A stretch of DNA of 64,000 nt from Triplophysa rosa (taxonomy: Eukaryota > Chordata > Actinopteri > Cypriniformes > Nemacheilidae), in contig NC_079914.1 of the NCBI RefSeq assembly GCF_024868665.1, forward strand, positions 5,605,596-5,669,595. The letters are read 5' to 3'. This document shows positions 33,473 through 44,881 of this stretch, piece by piece. Position 1 is the stretch's first letter; every line of letters begins with the position of its first letter. The notes below the pieces were generated by a model. The model was not told the origin of the DNA. It ran no database searches and saw nothing but the letters and a program-made list of their open reading frames with translations. A program made the position numbers and the translations under genes.

Positions 33473-33705
33473 ACACTGGACAGTTGGTTTTGTGACTGTA
33501 AGTCATTCCCTCTAAAGGCTATTGAGATTTAAATAATTGTAGCTATAGTTTGTGCATGAACCCACAGTTGTTTCCAATATTATTTGACAGTTTATTCTAA
33601 TAAATATAAAAAATCTAAAAGGTGTGCATTATAGCTGACACCACCTTTAACACTGTACAGCTTGTGACTGTAAGCCATTCCCTTTAAATGCTATTGAAGT
33701 TAGAA
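33473..33705. repeat. pair of about 60 bp direct repeats
   Basis: CTGGACAGTTGGTTTTGTGACTGTAAGTCATTCCCTC-type sequence (33476-33530) recurs at about 33652-33700 (TGTGACTGTAAGCCATTCCC..AAATGCTATTGAAG). No gene. Confidence 0.5.
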
Positions 33706-33929
33706 ACGTGTTTATTAATGTGTAGCCTGTGTAACTTTGGAGACGGTCCCTAAATGCAGACTTGAACGTCCAACATTAAACCAACTTTCATGCCAGTGGA
33801 TAAATACTGAATTTGTAAATCTGTATTTGCATAATTTGGCAAAACTAAATAAGACTTTGAAAATAGTACAAATACACATGCCTTCTTGTTCTTTTGCTTC
33901 GCGTTGGTGGCGTTATTTTCGACTACAGA

Positions 33930-34680
33930 CTGATACGGCTACAGACCGCCCCCTGGTGGTGCAGAGGCCCTACGCAACCTACGTGAGACATGTCCAGCTG
34001 CGGACCACAGCAACATTTTCAGAACCGCAGTTTCAGAACCACGGCTACAGAACGGAAGTGATAGCGGAGTTATTGACGAAAAGCATGGCGGAGAAAACGG
34101 TGAGTGTTGTGCAATGTCTTTTGAATTGTGTATTAAATAACGATCGTATATGACGTTATTTGTTAAATATTAAATTTGTGCATGACTGTATCAACTTACT
34201 GAAGCTTAAAGTTGTTGCCATTTTTTTATGTAGACGGTTCGATTACTTTTCGGGGCACATGGTGTATTTGGGCATTATATAATCATACAAAATGCCCTCA
34301 AGTTTGAAACATTATTTCTAACACCATCAACAGGAACACAATAAGCTAATACAATGAAACACGTTCATTATACAATAATTCTACACAAGATTGATGTTTT
34401 AAATGGCTTTTTGTACCATACCTTAATGTATTATTATAACTCACACATGTAAGACCTGAAAAGCAGCCTTATTTAAGAATATGACGTTTTCGCGTGTAAC
34501 AATAGCAAATCACACTCCAAGAATCTAGGTGGCGCGACTTTGTCTAAGAACGAAAGCTCCGCCCCCTCATTCTGCGACCGCTGTTCAGAAACTGCAGCTG
34601 CGGTTCCGCAGCTGGACACTATTGACCTACGTAGCCTGCGTATGGAAAGGATCGGTTCTGACGGTTACAGACAAGGTAAG
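33930..34680. repeat. imperfect inverted repeat with exon-like ends
   Basis: TACGCAACCTACGTGAGACA, then TGTCCAGCTGCGG (about 33970-34000), pairs in reverse with 34600-34645. Just inside the left arm ATGGCGGAGAAAACG/GTGAGT (34084-34099) looks like a first exon (MAEKT) with a donor. The layout recalls the two-gene TTAA element, but I found no target duplication and little conserved coding sequence. Confidence 0.35.
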
Positions 34681-36220
34681 AGATAAAAAGGTGAATGCCA
34701 TAAGTGCTGTCACAACGAAAACACTTTACAATTGCAATTACAATCGAATACACTTTAGTTGCTATTCTAGAAAATTTAGTTTTTCCTGACATTTTTTATT
34801 GTTCATGCAGTTTCATAGTTACACATCATTACAGTTACTATTAAATGGGTGGTAATCAAATTACAGTTACATCCGAAAGGTATTTGCGATTACCATAGTT
34901 CAAGTCCAAGTTTGATTAGCCTACTTGGAATTTTAATGTCATTTATTTAATTTAAACATGAACAGAAATTAATGTAAACAGCAATCAGTGATTCTCTGAC
35001 AATCTGCAAAAGTATCCTAAACTACAGTTACAGTTGTTACAGTCATACGTTTCATTCCCCTTGCCGAATATGCAAAATTTTAATAATTTTACCAAAATAA
35101 GAGGGATCTAGTTTCATAGAAATTTCATGTTAATTGTATTTAGTACTGATCTGAAAAAGCCATTTCACACAATAGAAGTTTACATAATCTGTACTCCACA
35201 AGACAAAATGACTGTATTTATACAAATTGCCACATTAAAAAATGTGCATACCTGTACATACCCTTATAGTCCGTTTGTCGTTACTTGAATGTTCAACGGC
35301 TGTTTTCATGTTTTATGATAGTACTTTGTGAGTTTCTTGTTTGAGTCGTTTTTTAGGCAATTGCGAATTTTTGTCTCACACTTCTGACCACTTTCTCACA
35401 ATTGTGAGTTTATAACTTACTTGTGAGTTTATAACTCACAATTCTGACTTCTTTTCTTAGAATAACATACACTCACAGACTAGTTGTGGACTATATTGTC
35501 CAATGAGGGAAACTGAACTGGGTAAAACTTATGTTGTTTAAAATAATATGCAGAGGAAAGCCAAGTCCTCGGTTTGGTGATCCCTTTGTGTTAGGTAGTG
35601 TAGAATACTTTGAAATACTAATAAGGTAAAGTATTTAGATTAAGTTACAAAATGTGTGTAATCTAACGAAATATGTTACAGATTACTTTTTAAAGCATGT
35701 ATTTTGTAATCTGTGGTGAAATACATTTTAAAAGTAACCTGCACATCGTTCAACGGGATAATTTATAACAAGAAATTCAATATTATTTACACACCCTGGT
35801 GTTGTACCAATTTAAAAAAATTATGTATTTTTATTAATTATTCAGAACAGTAATTTAAAGGGTTATGTATGATTTATGTACGGCATGACTGGAGATCCAG
35901 TGGGGATTTTACTACTAGTTTTCCAGAACCAATGATTTTGATTGTGATTGTGCTGCACTTTCTGAGATTGTATATTATTATTTTTTTCAATAAAATAGTG
36001 TGCCAGAATGTCCCTAAACAGTCAGTAGGTGGTGCTATGCATAAGCACGTTGGTTGGACGTTATAAACATTAAACTATAAAACCATACGCTTTCATAGTA
36101 GGCTACTACTTTCCTTACTCGCAGACATGATACAAACCAGAAATTTCCCACTAAATTTGACCAGTCATCGTAAAATATAAAACATTGCTGTGGGCTGATT
36201 TTTTAAATATATGCTTTTCA
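34681..36220. other. noncoding, AT-rich
   Basis: No gene or complete repeat recognised. 35360-35470 contains a short tandem of CACAATT(G/C)TGA(G/C)TT motifs. Confidence 0.5.
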
Positions 36221-36418
36221 TTAAAGAGTACATTCCTCAATATTTTTAAGGGCTTATTTTGGTTTATGGAGTGTCCGACAACAAGTTTATGTACATACAT
36301 GATGTAAAAATACTATTATTTCGTAATAATAAGCAGTTTTTATTACCTTAGTTCTTGACTGACTCTCAAATGATTCGTTCCGCGATTCATCTGTGTAATC
36401 TCCGCCTTTCCGCCAGCG

Positions 36419-36521
36419 TAGTCTGATCTGATTGGTCAGATAGTGTAGTCTGCTGTGATTGGTCAGATGGTCTAGTCTGCTGTGATTGGTCAAATGGTCT
36501 AGTCTGCTGTGATTGGTCAAA
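36419..36521 (+). promoter_or_regulatory. CCAAT-box array, copy B
   Basis: Four ATTGGTCA boxes on the plus strand, about 90-190 bp before the ATG at 36613. Same units as 21761-21862. Confidence 0.55.
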
Positions 36522-36612
36522 CGCGTTCAGCATGTGTCGCAAATGGACCGCCTATCATTACTGCTGTATTACGGTTTGCAGGTGGTTGGATATTAACAGT
36601 GTATAGAGAGAG

Positions 36613-36685
36613 ATGGCGTCGATTTTACCTTACCAGTTCGAGCCCGAGTCTGACGAATCATTCTTTAATCCTTATACAGATGCCA
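36613..36685 (+). CDS. first exon of the second element gene (copy B)
   Basis: ATG at 36613, reading MASILPYQFEPESDESFFNP and ending at a GTAAGA donor. Identical to the exon at 21668-21596. Without splicing it would stop after about 38 codons. Confidence 0.45.
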
Positions 36686-36988
36686 GTAAGAAAAAGGACT
36701 GTTTTAGACACTTCTCTTGTAACAGTTAGTTATCACGGCATACAGTGTACGGTGTTCGTATCTTCAGATGTTATTATAACTATAGTACACCACGCAGTTC
36801 TTGAAATAAAGACTTTGCGAGTTAATATGGTTGAACACTTACATTAGCGCAACGAGTTTATAGCTAACGTTAGGTAAACAAACAGTAACAACCCCAAAAA
36901 TAACGGTAACGTTAGCTAAACACAGACATGAGATAACGTCACACAAATTTAATTTTAAGTAAAGACAAAAATAAAGAGTCACACTTAC

Positions 36989-37264
36989 AGGTTGTGATTC
37001 GGTGGAGCTTACAGGTCCAAATAAAGTTGGTATTGCAACATCTTTTAAGGAAAGACGTTTAATGTATCCTGCAGTAAAGGCGCCAAGATTGATGAAGCAA
37101 TCTTCGGTAAAATGACGCGCGCAAAGTAAAACGTTCGGTTTATACTCCTTTGGTGTCGTTTGAAAAATAAATAGTAACCATTTTTTCCTCAGAAGTTCTT
37201 CCTTTGGTAGTGAAAATAAGACTGACTTAGTTTCACTACATAGAACACAGCTTCTCTTAGACAT
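36989..37264 (-). CDS. THAP zinc-finger first exon (copy B)
   Basis: Same 92-codon exon as 21017-21292, with all zinc ligands present and donor GTAAGT at 36988. As in copy A, no downstream exon lies within the element. Confidence 0.7.
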
Positions 37265-37866
37265 GATGCACACGTCACGAACGAGCTAGTACAGTGTTTG
37301 GGGAGGAGAGAGTTAAGTTTTCGCAGTCAGTAGGCGGGGATTTTTCTAGTGACGTAGGTACATTGTGGTTAAAGATTCGGACAGGTCATGGCTTGTTCGC
37401 GTGATTCAGAGTCGATTACCTTTTTTATAAGCTAATAACTTTGTTATTCGTTCACCTTCGGATTTACAACTTGGCAGATTGCTTACATTCAAACACGGCA
37501 AAATTAAACACTTCATGAAATGTATTTTTTATGATCTCAGGAATGTTCTAGCTTCTCTTTAAAAAACCTGTAAAGTGCAGAATATAATCACAGAATATGT
37601 TAATGCTCGTAGCATTTAAAACGATTGTTGATAATACAGATAAAGTATTTGATAACAACATACCACTTTTCACTACGCTCTCGAGTGCCTGATCTGCGAT
37701 ACCTATGACCCATCATGTAACATTCGTTCTATCACCATGTACCAGTAACAATTATTGCTCTTGTCCATACTCTTTCTTTTGAGAAGAGCAGACTAATACG
37801 TGGACTCTAACTAGGCACATGGACATACGCCGAAATTAAAAAGCAGCAATATATTAGTTGCAAGAT

Positions 37867-37968
37867 ACAACACAACGGAATAAGCTCACAACACAACGGC
37901 AATCGAAGTCACAACACAACGGAATAAAGCCACAACACAAAGGAATAAACCACAACACAACGGAAATG
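37867..37968 (+). repeat. left terminal array of about 20-22 bp units
   Basis: Five copies of ACAACACAA(C/A)GG(A/C)A(A)T separated by AAGCTC, CGAAGTC, AAGCC and AACC. Inverted relative to 40788-40928. Confidence 0.9.
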
Positions 37969-38541
37969 CTCCCGAACCACTAGGGGGCTCCAACGTTCTT
38001 ATTATTGTTTGATATTTTTATGGGCACATTCGGCACTTCCGTGCTTGGTTCAGTGCAGACAGCAGCGGGAGAGAGATCCGGGAGAGCATTAAGGATTTTC
38101 ACGCTGAATATTAAAGCCGAGGAAATTCAAGACATTTTTTTCAACTGAGCGGATTCTAGTCAGAAAACAGCACACGACTGCTTAAGACCACTATACACAT
38201 TAACACATTAAATTACTGATGACGACTGGACTTTCTGCTAAATCCAACAAATCTATTGATCTATTTACTGATATAGATGAGCAAGCTTGCATTATATTCC
38301 CAGTTTCGTTAGTCATAAAACCGCAATGCTCACGTTTATTTACACTTGGTTATGCGTTAATTGTTTTAGAGGTTATGCATGCATAATAAAGTTAAATAAA
38401 TTGTAATGAAAACAATATTTAATAGAGTAATCAATTATTCGTAACAGTAAAAAAACAGAATGCAGACTTAAGTCCAGAGCTTGCTCACTGACAACTGAGA
38501 TAGGAGACTGTGGCATTGTCTGGATCTAAATGCAGACTTAA

Positions 38542-38815
38542 GCCCATTGCACATTGAGTCCGAAATTTGCGTCCGAAATTTCTGCGCGTTAAAAAATAAA
38601 TACGACCTCACGTTGTGTCAATCACATTTACACACTGCCTCCGATATTTTCGTCCGTCATAAAAAATTCGGACCGGTTCGATTTTCTGCGTTTTATGCAT
38701 CCGTCAAGCATTTTGAGTGGCCTTTTTTAACCATTCAGAGCACAGTACAAACGAGAGCCAAATACGAAAAAAACGCATACGACAATTTCGGACTGTATGT
38801 GCAAAGACCTTTAAA
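38542..38815. repeat. MITE inside the foldback-like element
   Basis: The ends CCATTGCACATTGAGTCCGA and TCGGACTGTATGTGCAA are inverted repeats. The internal frame of 108 codons is a by-product. A common cypriniform MITE type. Confidence 0.6.
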
Positions 38816-38943
38816 GAAAAACTTAGAAAAGTACTTTAATCAAAAAAATAATAAAAAATACAACGTGTTTTGATCGCTGGATCGAAATTTGATTGCTTAG
38901 CCATGTTTAAAACAAGACTGTATGTTCTTCTGTACCCTTCAAC

Positions 38944-38970
38944 ACACACACACACACACACACACACACA
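38944..38970. repeat. CA microsatellite
   Basis: About 13 uninterrupted CA dinucleotides. Confidence 0.95.
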
Positions 38971-40787
38971 TCAGCGTAAACTATAGCTTTTATTTTCGAT
39001 TGACAATATTTAGCTTAAGATGGCTATCCTTTTTCATGAAGGAAACATTTCGTTGTAATTGCACCTGCTGCTGTGTGTTTTTTGTAAATAATTTGCATTT
39101 GTAAATAATAAAACGTGTATTTTCCTTGAAAACAGCCGTGTTTGTCATTTAAAAACATCTATATAATAATAACCCAATAATAGCTTATTCGATTGTATTT
39201 TGTCAGATTTTCTCAAATTTTTCCTGTCTTGTTCCTCATCGTTTCAAGTGCATTCATAATGTCAGTGCAGGTGGCCATGGTAAATATAAATTAAGGCAAA
39301 TATAAATGGCATGGTACATATAAATTATTTAACCAAAGGTTAATAATGCATACAATTATAAATAAATGTGGACACAGCCATTTATTTCCGTATTCCGTTT
39401 GACAATATTTAGCTAAAGATGGTGTAATCAAGGAAAAAACGTTGTTTTTAATGCACATCATTGCTGTTTGTTGTTCTGCATTTACCAAAGAAAACAAGTA
39501 ATAAAATAAAATAAAAAAGCTAAATATTTTCCTTTCAATGCTCATCGTTTAATTTCTGATTAAATCGTTTTTGGCCGTAGTCATTTAAAGTCTTGATTAT
39601 TTCAATTCATATACACACCATAGAAGCAAAGCATGAAAAACATATTTTCATTTAATTCTTAAATTTCAACGTTAAAGAAATCATTTCATTTAAACTCTTA
39701 GCCTATTACGACCAATGTATATCTCACAATACAGTTTCTAGCATTTAAAATTATTTAAACACATATGCACAGTTAAAAAAAACCTACGAGTCTACGATAC
39801 CGGAGCATGTCAGTGGAGGTTTTGGAATTCATTCTTTCAATCCAAATTATGTAGGCTAGCTATATTGAATCAGCGGAGGTTAACTCATATGCTTGTTGTT
39901 AAGGCAGAATGTCAATGCAAATTGCGACAACGCAATGCAAATATAATCTTATGGTGTATTTACAGTATATATGATATTTGTGTAAAGGTTATTCGAAGTA
40001 CCGGGATTATCCTCTGTTATTAGTTTTGAGCGGCAGTCGTGAATGTCTATAGCTCATTTCCAGTGGGAGACATGCGGTAAGCTGCAAAACGCGAGGGTTT
40101 CGTTGGCGGCATGGAGGTGGTGCGCAAGCGGTGCCCAAATCCTTCCACTGCCACGACTCTTCGCAAGCGCTCTTTTTGTGAACGGCATCCACGCTGGCTT
40201 TAACCTATCAACATTTTAGTGAGCTCAAAACACGGAGAACATAGTTTTAATAATGGAATTCCCGAAGTTATATGACCTAACAAAAAGAAGACAAATACAG
40301 AGATTTAAATAAAGAATACAGAGTGGGTTGATTTGCAAGTTAACATACACTATACGCGCAAAATGTCATAGTAAACTGTGCCTAAAATGAGCGTCATTAG
40401 TATTAGTCATTACCGCAAAAATTAATATACATCAACTTCAGGCTGGTTAGTGACCTTGAACGTCCGCCCAGAGACATTTTCACTATGAGAGACGCAGCAA
40501 CTCTGTCCAACTGCCAAGTCTGGTGAAAGGGCCATAACACATTAGAATGTCATGACTGGCCAATCAAAATCAAGCATTCAAAAGCGCTGTGCAAATTTGT
40601 TCATATGAGATTGTTTGCCATTGACATTCAGTTTTTCCACAGTAGAGCACACTTTCCTTTTAAATGCTTTACACAAGCAAAACAGGCTACCAAACCCACT
40701 AAAACAACCCCCGGCAAAACGCGCACCTCCTACCCGGCATGACCTAATTTATCATGCCGAGAGTGCCCCCTAGTGGTCGGGAGCATT

Positions 40788-40928
40788 TCCGTTGTGTTGT
40801 GACTCGGTTCCGTTGTGTTGTGGCTCTATTCCGTTGTGTTGTGGCTCTATTCCGTTGTGTTGTGGCTCTATTCCGTTGTGTTGTGGCTTTATTCCGTTGT
40901 GTTGTAGCTTGATTGCGTTGTGTTGTGA
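40788..40928 (-). repeat. right terminal array of about 20-21 bp units
   Basis: Seven copies of (C/G)CGTTGTGTTGTG, five of them followed by GCT(C/T)TATT or GCTTGATT. Reverse complement of the left array. The more regular units suggest recent expansion. Confidence 0.9.
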
Positions 40929-40969
40929 ACTTATATTTGCTTTTTAAATTTCGTTGTCATGTGCACTAG

Positions 40970-41690
40970 TAGGCCACCGTAGACTAGGCCTTGAAAAAGT
41001 TATATTACATTGGATCAATATTTTTGTGAGATTTATATATATATATTCAGGAGTCGGGGGAGTGGGGGGTAAAAGAGGTGACTGACACAGGCTGCTCCAC
41101 ACAGCAACAGAGAAGGCTCGGCTGAGCGAAAAAAGACTTCACTGCGTGCATCACTATTTTTGTTGAATATTTTTGTACCTTAACTGGGTTCCGGAGGCAG
41201 TTTATAACTTTTGGGAAGTGGAGTTTGATCGGGAGATTATTCCATTACGCTGCATTATTGACGTCTGCAGTCGGGTGCTCTTATGTTCGCTCTGTTTACG
41301 TAAACTATAACGTAAATTAGAAGTGTAACGCAAAAAAAAATGGATTTTTACGCCTATTTTGAATTTTACTCGAATACAAATACAAATACTTCCCCCCCTC
41401 AACAAATACAAATACAGATACAAATACCGGCTGCTTTGCACACCCTTAATATATATACAGTATATGACATGATATTAGATGTCACTTCATTTGTAATTTA
41501 TTTTTAAAATGTAATCTATAAAGCATGATTGTGCTGCACTTTCTGAGATTGTATATGATTTTTCTGAAGGTTCTTCCAGTTTCAATTCATAACATTGCTT
41601 GACAGAATTAATCAACATGTATGTACTAATGAATATGTGTCTGCAAAGCTCTGCTGTTAAATTGAGAAATGAACACCAATGTGCTAAAAT
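40970..41690. other. noncoding
   Basis: No gene. A TA run lies at about 41033-41045 and a loose AATACAAATACAAATAC repeat at about 41374-41430. Confidence 0.5.
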
Positions 41691-42271
41691 TGTCACGAAA
41701 TGCAGAAGAGAACCCAAATGCAGGCAGCAGTGAAGGGGTTAACAGATAATGTTTATTAAATGAAACAAAACAGAACAAAAACACCCACAATGGGGGAAAA
41801 CAGAACCAAGAAATATATATAAAACAAAAGACTTCCCACGAGGGGGCAAAATAAAAACAAGAACTATAAACTAAACTAAAGGACACAACCAAACGTCTTA
41901 AATAATACAATGAACAAACCACGAACAGGACAAGGAACAGGACCACGGGTAGCAACACCAGCGAGACCACAGTACACCGTACGTACACAACGCACCAAAC
42001 ACAATGAGCGAGCACAGGACAAAGAAACATGAGGGTTTAAATAAGGAAGACAAACGAGGGATAACGACATGGGACAGGTGTGGGTAATTAAACACTCAGG
42101 GAAACATAACGAGGAAACAAGAGGAATGGGGCCAATGACAAGACACTGGAGAGAACGTATATTATTGTCAAACGGACAACAATATGTTTCTCTCCACACA
42201 TAACCAAAGACTTTGTCATGGCTCTGCTACAGGACCAAGAAAAACATGACTAAGGAAGCAGAGCCATGACA
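41691..42271 (-). mobile_element. solo LTR
   Basis: 581 bp; on the minus strand it starts TGTCATGGCTCTGCTTCC and ends GCATTTCGTGACA. It matches the LTR at 11428-11990 except for the 3' end. There is no interior on either side. The flanks AAAAT / GAAAT are an imperfect 5 bp duplication, consistent with recombination between two LTRs long ago. Confidence 0.8.
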
Positions 42272-42274
42272 GAA

Positions 42275-43010
42275 ATGACATCAGTTATTCTTAATCTCAA
42301 TTTATTTATAAAGCACAGTTAAAAACAATCACAGATTGACCAATACGTTTTTAACTTACTTTGAAAGTGTATGAAGTTTGTGCAGTTCTAATGTGGATAG
42401 GTAAACTGTTCCAGAGTTTAGGTGCGGCTATACCGCACGGTCACTCCTGGATTTTAGTTTGGACTTTGGAACAGTTAACAATCTCTGATTGGCAGATCTA
42501 AGACTTCTTCCTGGATGGTGTTCACACAGCAGATCAGAAAGATAAGGGGGAGCAAGACCATTTAAACATAAAAAAAAAACAGAAGCACTTTTAAATCAAT
42601 TCTCGAGCGGACTGGAAGCCATTGCAGGGACATTAAAACAGGAGTGATATGTTTGTGTTTACGAACACCAGTTAAAAGTCTTGCAGCCGCATTTTTGACC
42701 ATTTGTAGTCTGGATTATGAAGAGTTATTTATACCCAGATAAAGGGAATTACAGTAGTCTATTCTAGAAAAAATGAAAGCATGAATCGCAATTTCGAAGT
42801 GTTTAAAAGAAAGAAAAGACTTTACTTTAGCCAGCGCTCTTAATTGGTAAAAACGTGATTTTACAACTGATTTAAAAAATTTAATGGCCTATCAAATTTA
42901 AGTGCACTATCTAAGACCACACCCAAGTTTTTTACACATGGTTTTGCTGAAGATGTTAAAACACCAGAATTTAACTGAGCAATGTTTGGAATATCAGTGG
43001 AGCCGAACAC
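42275..43010 (-). repeat. degenerate retroelement fragment
   Basis: Contains GCAGATCTAAGACTTCTTCC, GGACTGGAAGCCATTGCAG and ACAGTAGTCTATTCTAGAA, signatures of a large, very common teleost repeat seen in many fish genomes, probably LINE-derived. More of the same repeat appears at 45594-46146 and 47055-47300, with the Ig pseudogene between. Confidence 0.5.
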
Positions 43011-44047
43011 AATGATCTGCAAGAGTTATTACATAAGTTGCTGAAACCCTGGGTTGGTCATTTGACAAAGAGTGGAGGTCTCATTGTTGGATCTTTGTCT
43101 AGGCAGGTGGTTTAACCTTGAACATCATAAAAGGTTTCATTCAAGTCTGGTTAGTATTGTTAACCTGTAATGGAAATCTGATATTTCATTTTCATTTGTT
43201 AGTTGCTTTGGATGAACGTGTGTGCTAAATGAATAAATGTTTAAGCCATTTATGATCAGTTCCAGCTCTTTGAGAAGTGTTACCTATAAATACTTTTTAT
43301 CTCTAATACACTACATTACACATTATAGAACATTTAAACAACTTTTTTATATTTTCGGTCTGTACATAATGGCAATTGTGATACTACATTAGGAAAACAA
43401 AATTAAACTACCTTGGTGTGTGATTGGCAGTTGATCAGGTGACCAAAACCCATAGAAAAATGTACTCTGAAAACCACACCACATTTTTTTAGCTACAGAG
43501 AAGGGAGTGGCTAAACATCAACATAGCAAACAAAAACAGGGTATTGTTAATTTTGTGGCATCTTAACAAAACAAGATATGCAGTACAGTACAATGTCTGA
43601 GGATACTGTATTAAACACTTTTGTGAAATATTTTTTTAGGACTTGTGCTCTGTTGTATGACAATGATTTGATAGTAAAGCAAAGAATCTGTGACCAGACT
43701 CTTCACACACTGAAGAAAACACCACCTCTGTGTACTGAAATGATAATGGAGAAAGCAATTTTAACATTAACTCGTTACATCCAAACAATGCACTATATGT
43801 AGTTTGAAGTAAAAAAATATATATTAGAAATTTTGACAGAAAAGTGCATACTTTACCAGTGTACAGCGCTTTAGCTCTTCAAGTTGCTTTATGGATGTGA
43901 ATAGTATGCTGTGAATCTGCATTTTGAAAATGTTCTCGATTGTATTTACATGTAATTCCTACCAGAGAAAAGCATTATGTTAATATTTCTGCTAACAGAG
44001 CCACATTAATGTAGACCTAAAGTTATTATAACATCTAAAGAGCTTAC
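43011..44047. other. noncoding
   Basis: No recognised gene. A 74-codon plus-strand frame (43578-43802) has no motif that I know. No tail exon for the Ig pseudogene was found here. Confidence 0.5.
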
Positions 44048-44630
44048 CTATGGCTACAAAGACCAAAACACCAGTCAGCACACCTGATATAATGATAATA
44101 ATCATCCATTGTGTCTTATTCTGTTCAGTATGATTCGACTGAATATAACTCACTATTGTGTGATTCTGACACTGTGAACTCAGTTAGTTGAGTTGGTTCT
44201 GTAAAAAAACAATGAAGACACTTACAGAGTCAAATATTTGCTTTATAACATGAACTAGTGAACATAAATATAATCACCTGATCGGCGAAGGTAAACTTAC
44301 CAATAACATTTAGTTTGGTGCCGTCTCTAAATTTTGGGAATATGCCTGTGTTCATACAGAAATAAACTCCTCACTGATCCACAGTGACACGGTTTATTAT
44401 GAGATGTTTAGATTGCACTGAATATTTGTGTCTGAATGTCATATTGTAGTAAAAAGGTGTTTGAGAAGTTAAGAAGGAGCGCAGTATCGTCACTGGAGGA
44501 TTCGGTAGATTCAGTATTAACCAATAAACCTCATCAACTTCATCTAGATCACAGTTTATAGTCACATGCTGTCCCAACTCTGTTACTTGATGTGTTAAAG
44601 TCTGTACATTTTGATAGCAGGTGAATAGAT
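44048..44630 (-). pseudogene. V-set immunoglobulin receptor pseudogene
   Basis: Paralogue of 14920-15882. The V exon (44630-44301) reads TELGQHVTINCDLDEVDEVYW ... FRHKYSVQSKHLIINRVTVDQ, then TGA (44373-44371) where the live gene has Glu-Leu, and continues GVYFCMNTG..PKFRDGTKLN. The stalk/membrane exon (44198-44048) is 151 nt instead of 147, so a 1-base shift separates the stalk frame from the hydrophobic segment (MIIIIISGVLTGVLVFVAI). Splice sites are still good. I found no leader exon in the matching place and no tail exon. Confidence 0.8.
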
Positions 44631-44864
44631 CTAAAAAATACACACATAGAAATCCATTGATGTTTGATAATTCATCATAAAACATTACAAAAATGTAAAC
44701 ATGCACAATAAACTTCAAGATTAAAAGTGGGATCATGTCTTTTTTGGTTAAAATGCTTTAATATGATAGACACTGGTTCCTTAAATAATGGCGTTAAAAT
44801 GAAACGTAACTTTAAATGTACGACCTTTGAAACAAAGAGAAGGGCATTTGGCACAAACCACCGA

Positions 44865-44873
44865 GAGGAAGTC
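44865..44873 (-). promoter_or_regulatory. conserved ETS-type site upstream of the Ig pseudogene
   Basis: GAGGAAGTC in the context ACCGAGAGGAAGTCC, comparable to ACAGAGGAAGTCA at 15947-15955 before the intact paralogue. The distance to the V exon is about 235 bp, against about 216 bp in the live gene. Confidence 0.4.
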
Positions 44874-44881
44874 CACCTCAC

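Larger units (their letters stand above)
36225..37558 (-). mobile_element. TTAA-type (Kolobok-like) element, inverted copy B
   Basis: Reverse complement of 20729-22056 with very few differences. TTAA lies at 36221-36224 and 37559-37562. The left end AGAGTACATTCCTCAATATT is intact. The right end reads AGGAATGTTCTAGCTTCTCT, so the terminal repeat is altered by a short insertion or substitution. It holds the same three parts: THAP exon (37264-36989), MASILPYQFEPE exon (36613-36685) and CCAAT array (about 36419-36521). Confidence 0.75.
37815..40964. mobile_element. 3.15 kb foldback-like element with terminal tandem arrays
   Basis: Inverted ends of about 180-195 bp. The left begins GCACATGGACATACGCCGAAATT and the right, reversed, GCACATGACAACGAAATTT; both then have AAAAAGCA, a tandem array of CACAACACAACGGAATA-type units, and finally GGAAATGCTCCCGA(A)CCACTAGGGGGC. 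ACTAG flanks both sides (37810-37814 and 40965-40969). Array lengths differ: five units on the left and seven on the right. No transposase is readable in the 2.8 kb interior, which has a MITE (about 38542-38815), a CA run and duplicated AATATTTAGCT(T/A)AAGATGG segments (39007 and 39406). The superfamily is uncertain. Confidence 0.75.

Noticed and set aside
37867..37968. CRISPR-like repeat-spacer look of the ACAACACAACGG array
   Set aside because: The units are about 20 bp with 5-9 bp degenerate separators, mirrored at the other end of a transposon-like element in a vertebrate genome. This is a terminal tandem array, not CRISPR.
38547..38873. 108-codon frame inside the foldback-like element as its transposase
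   Set aside because: It lies within a small MITE with its own inverted ends and has no catalytic or DNA-binding motif.
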